Source: DATLNM01 sp035536775 (GTDB lineage Bacteria > Actinomycetota > CADDZG01 > WHSQ01). Taken from it: a DNA stretch of 40,217 bases. Location: the NCBI GenBank assembly GCA_035536775.1, contig DATLNM010000009.1:1-40217 (forward strand), written 5' to 3'. The position numbers and the translations under genes were made by a program. This document shows positions 39,664 through 40,217 of this stretch, one piece after another; position 1 is the first letter of the stretch; every line of letters begins with the position of its first letter. Below the pieces are notes generated by a model. That model was not told where the DNA came from, did not search any database, and was given only the letters and a program-made list of their open reading frames with translations.

Positions 39664-39824
39664 TCTGGCCGCGGTGATACACCTTCGGGGCCACAGGTCC
39701 GAGTCTGCTCCACCGGGCGGTCAAAGGCTAGCCGTCGGTTTGTGCGTCGAGCTTGGCCTATCGCGATTGACCTGCTCACTAGATAGACCCACGATGTCTG
39801 GACTAGGAAGAGAGGAGCTGCGCC

Positions 39825-40217
39825 TTGACCCGATTCCGGATCATCCTTTCCGGCGTCATCGCGATGGCGCTACTGCTGCCACTCCCTTCATTAATCACTG
39901 CCCAGGTCGCACCGTCGGGCTCATGGGGGCCTCCCCCCGATGCGCTGCTGCAAGAGATGGAGGGATTGAACGACGACCTCCGCCGACTAATCGACGATTG
40001 GAAAAAGGGCAAGATCGGAGGGAACTTCGCTGGCCCGGATAGCGAACACCGTGCCTTTATCAAGCGTGTCAAGGAGATAGAGGCGCGCAAGCTCGCTATC
40101 GTGGAGCAGTACTTCGACGGCCCCACTTATGGCTCGATCACGTGGAGCCGCGTGTTCACGAAGCTCGACTGCGTCGACAGCCGGATGTATCTGGCGTTGG
40201 GCTACGACCTCACAGCC
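39825..40217 (+). CDS. exported protein of unknown function, 3' truncated by the window
   Basis: 131 codons are visible and the frame is open at the window end. The N-terminus (TRFRIILSGVIAMALLLPLP, then SLITAQ) is a signal peptide with probable cleavage after TAQ. The mature part starts Pro/Gly-rich, then is helical and charged (LLQEMEGLNDDLRRLIDDWK; RAFIKRVKEIEARKLAIVEQ), then has a Trp/Phe-containing segment with one Cys (KLDCVDSRMYLALGYD). No family is recognised. The TTG start at 39825 is chosen because AGAGGAG (39811-39817) lies 7 nt upstream and the signal peptide begins there. Confidence 0.65.
   Translation, partial: MTRFRIILSGVIAMALLLPLPSLITAQVAPSGSWGPPPDALLQEMEGLNDDLRRLIDDWKKGKIGGNFAGPDSEHRAFIKRVKEIEARKLAIVEQYFDGPTYGSITWSRVFTKLDCVDSRMYLALGYDLTA

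Overview
The window is the chromosome replication-origin region of a high-GC actinobacterium (Actinomycetota), probably a lineage without a well-studied representative. The gene order matches the Mycobacterium tuberculosis origin (Rv3907c-Rv3924c, then Rv0001-Rv0007) almost gene for gene: cca, a DUF6049 protein, murJ, kinase, ECF sigma factor, anti-sigma factor, trxB, cwlM, parB/parA, rsmG, jag, yidC, yidD, rnpA, rpmH, dnaA, dnaN, recF, a DUF721 protein, gyrB, gyrA, a DUF3566 protein. GTG/TTG starts, 1-11 nt gene overlaps and leaderless -10-to-start arrangements fit the phylum. The lineage below phylum cannot be fixed from the sequence alone.

Layout. 1-4069: the end of an MFS transporter, then a minus-strand run pilT-cca-methyltransferase. 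4232-13865 (plus): a small KGG-repeat protein; an envelope block (DUF6049, MurJ lipid II flippase, a small membrane protein, a receptor Ser/Thr kinase, ECF sigma and zinc-finger anti-sigma); thioredoxin reductase; a CwlM-type amidase. 13935-18907 (minus): the tightly overlapping rpmH-rnpA-yidD-yidC-jag-rsmG-parA-parB operon, with a degenerate parS-like site. 18908-21102: divergent rpmH/dnaA promoters, a structured dnaA leader with one DnaA box, dnaA, and the dnaA-dnaN spacer, which has a DnaA-trio-like tract beside AT-rich DNA (likely oriC unwinding site). 21103-30450 (plus): dnaN, recF, DUF721, a possible 17-codon leader ORF, gyrB, gyrA carrying a 419-residue intein with a LAGLIDADG endonuclease, and DUF3566. 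30457-40217 is more accessory: a DUF1684 protein, a large zinc-ribbon/cyclase/ATPase regulator, tRNA-Ile(GAU), two tandem secreted eight-cysteine LVIVD-repeat proteins, thioredoxin, small or secreted proteins of uncertain role, a VapBC toxin-antitoxin pair, and a secreted protein cut by the window end.

How it works together. The centre holds replication initiation (DnaA, clamp, RecF, gyrase), segregation (ParAB/parS), and membrane insertion and tRNA/rRNA processing (YidC/YidD/RnpA/RsmG). The left arm couples peptidoglycan precursor export (MurJ) with a kinase, a sigma/anti-sigma switch and CwlM. Two envelope transcription units (DUF6049-murJ and cwlM) share an almost identical C-run element and the same leaderless promoter geometry. 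In mycobacteria MurJ and a pseudokinase are one fused protein; here they are separate genes and the kinase has every catalytic residue. No insertion sequence, prophage, CRISPR array or rRNA gene was seen.
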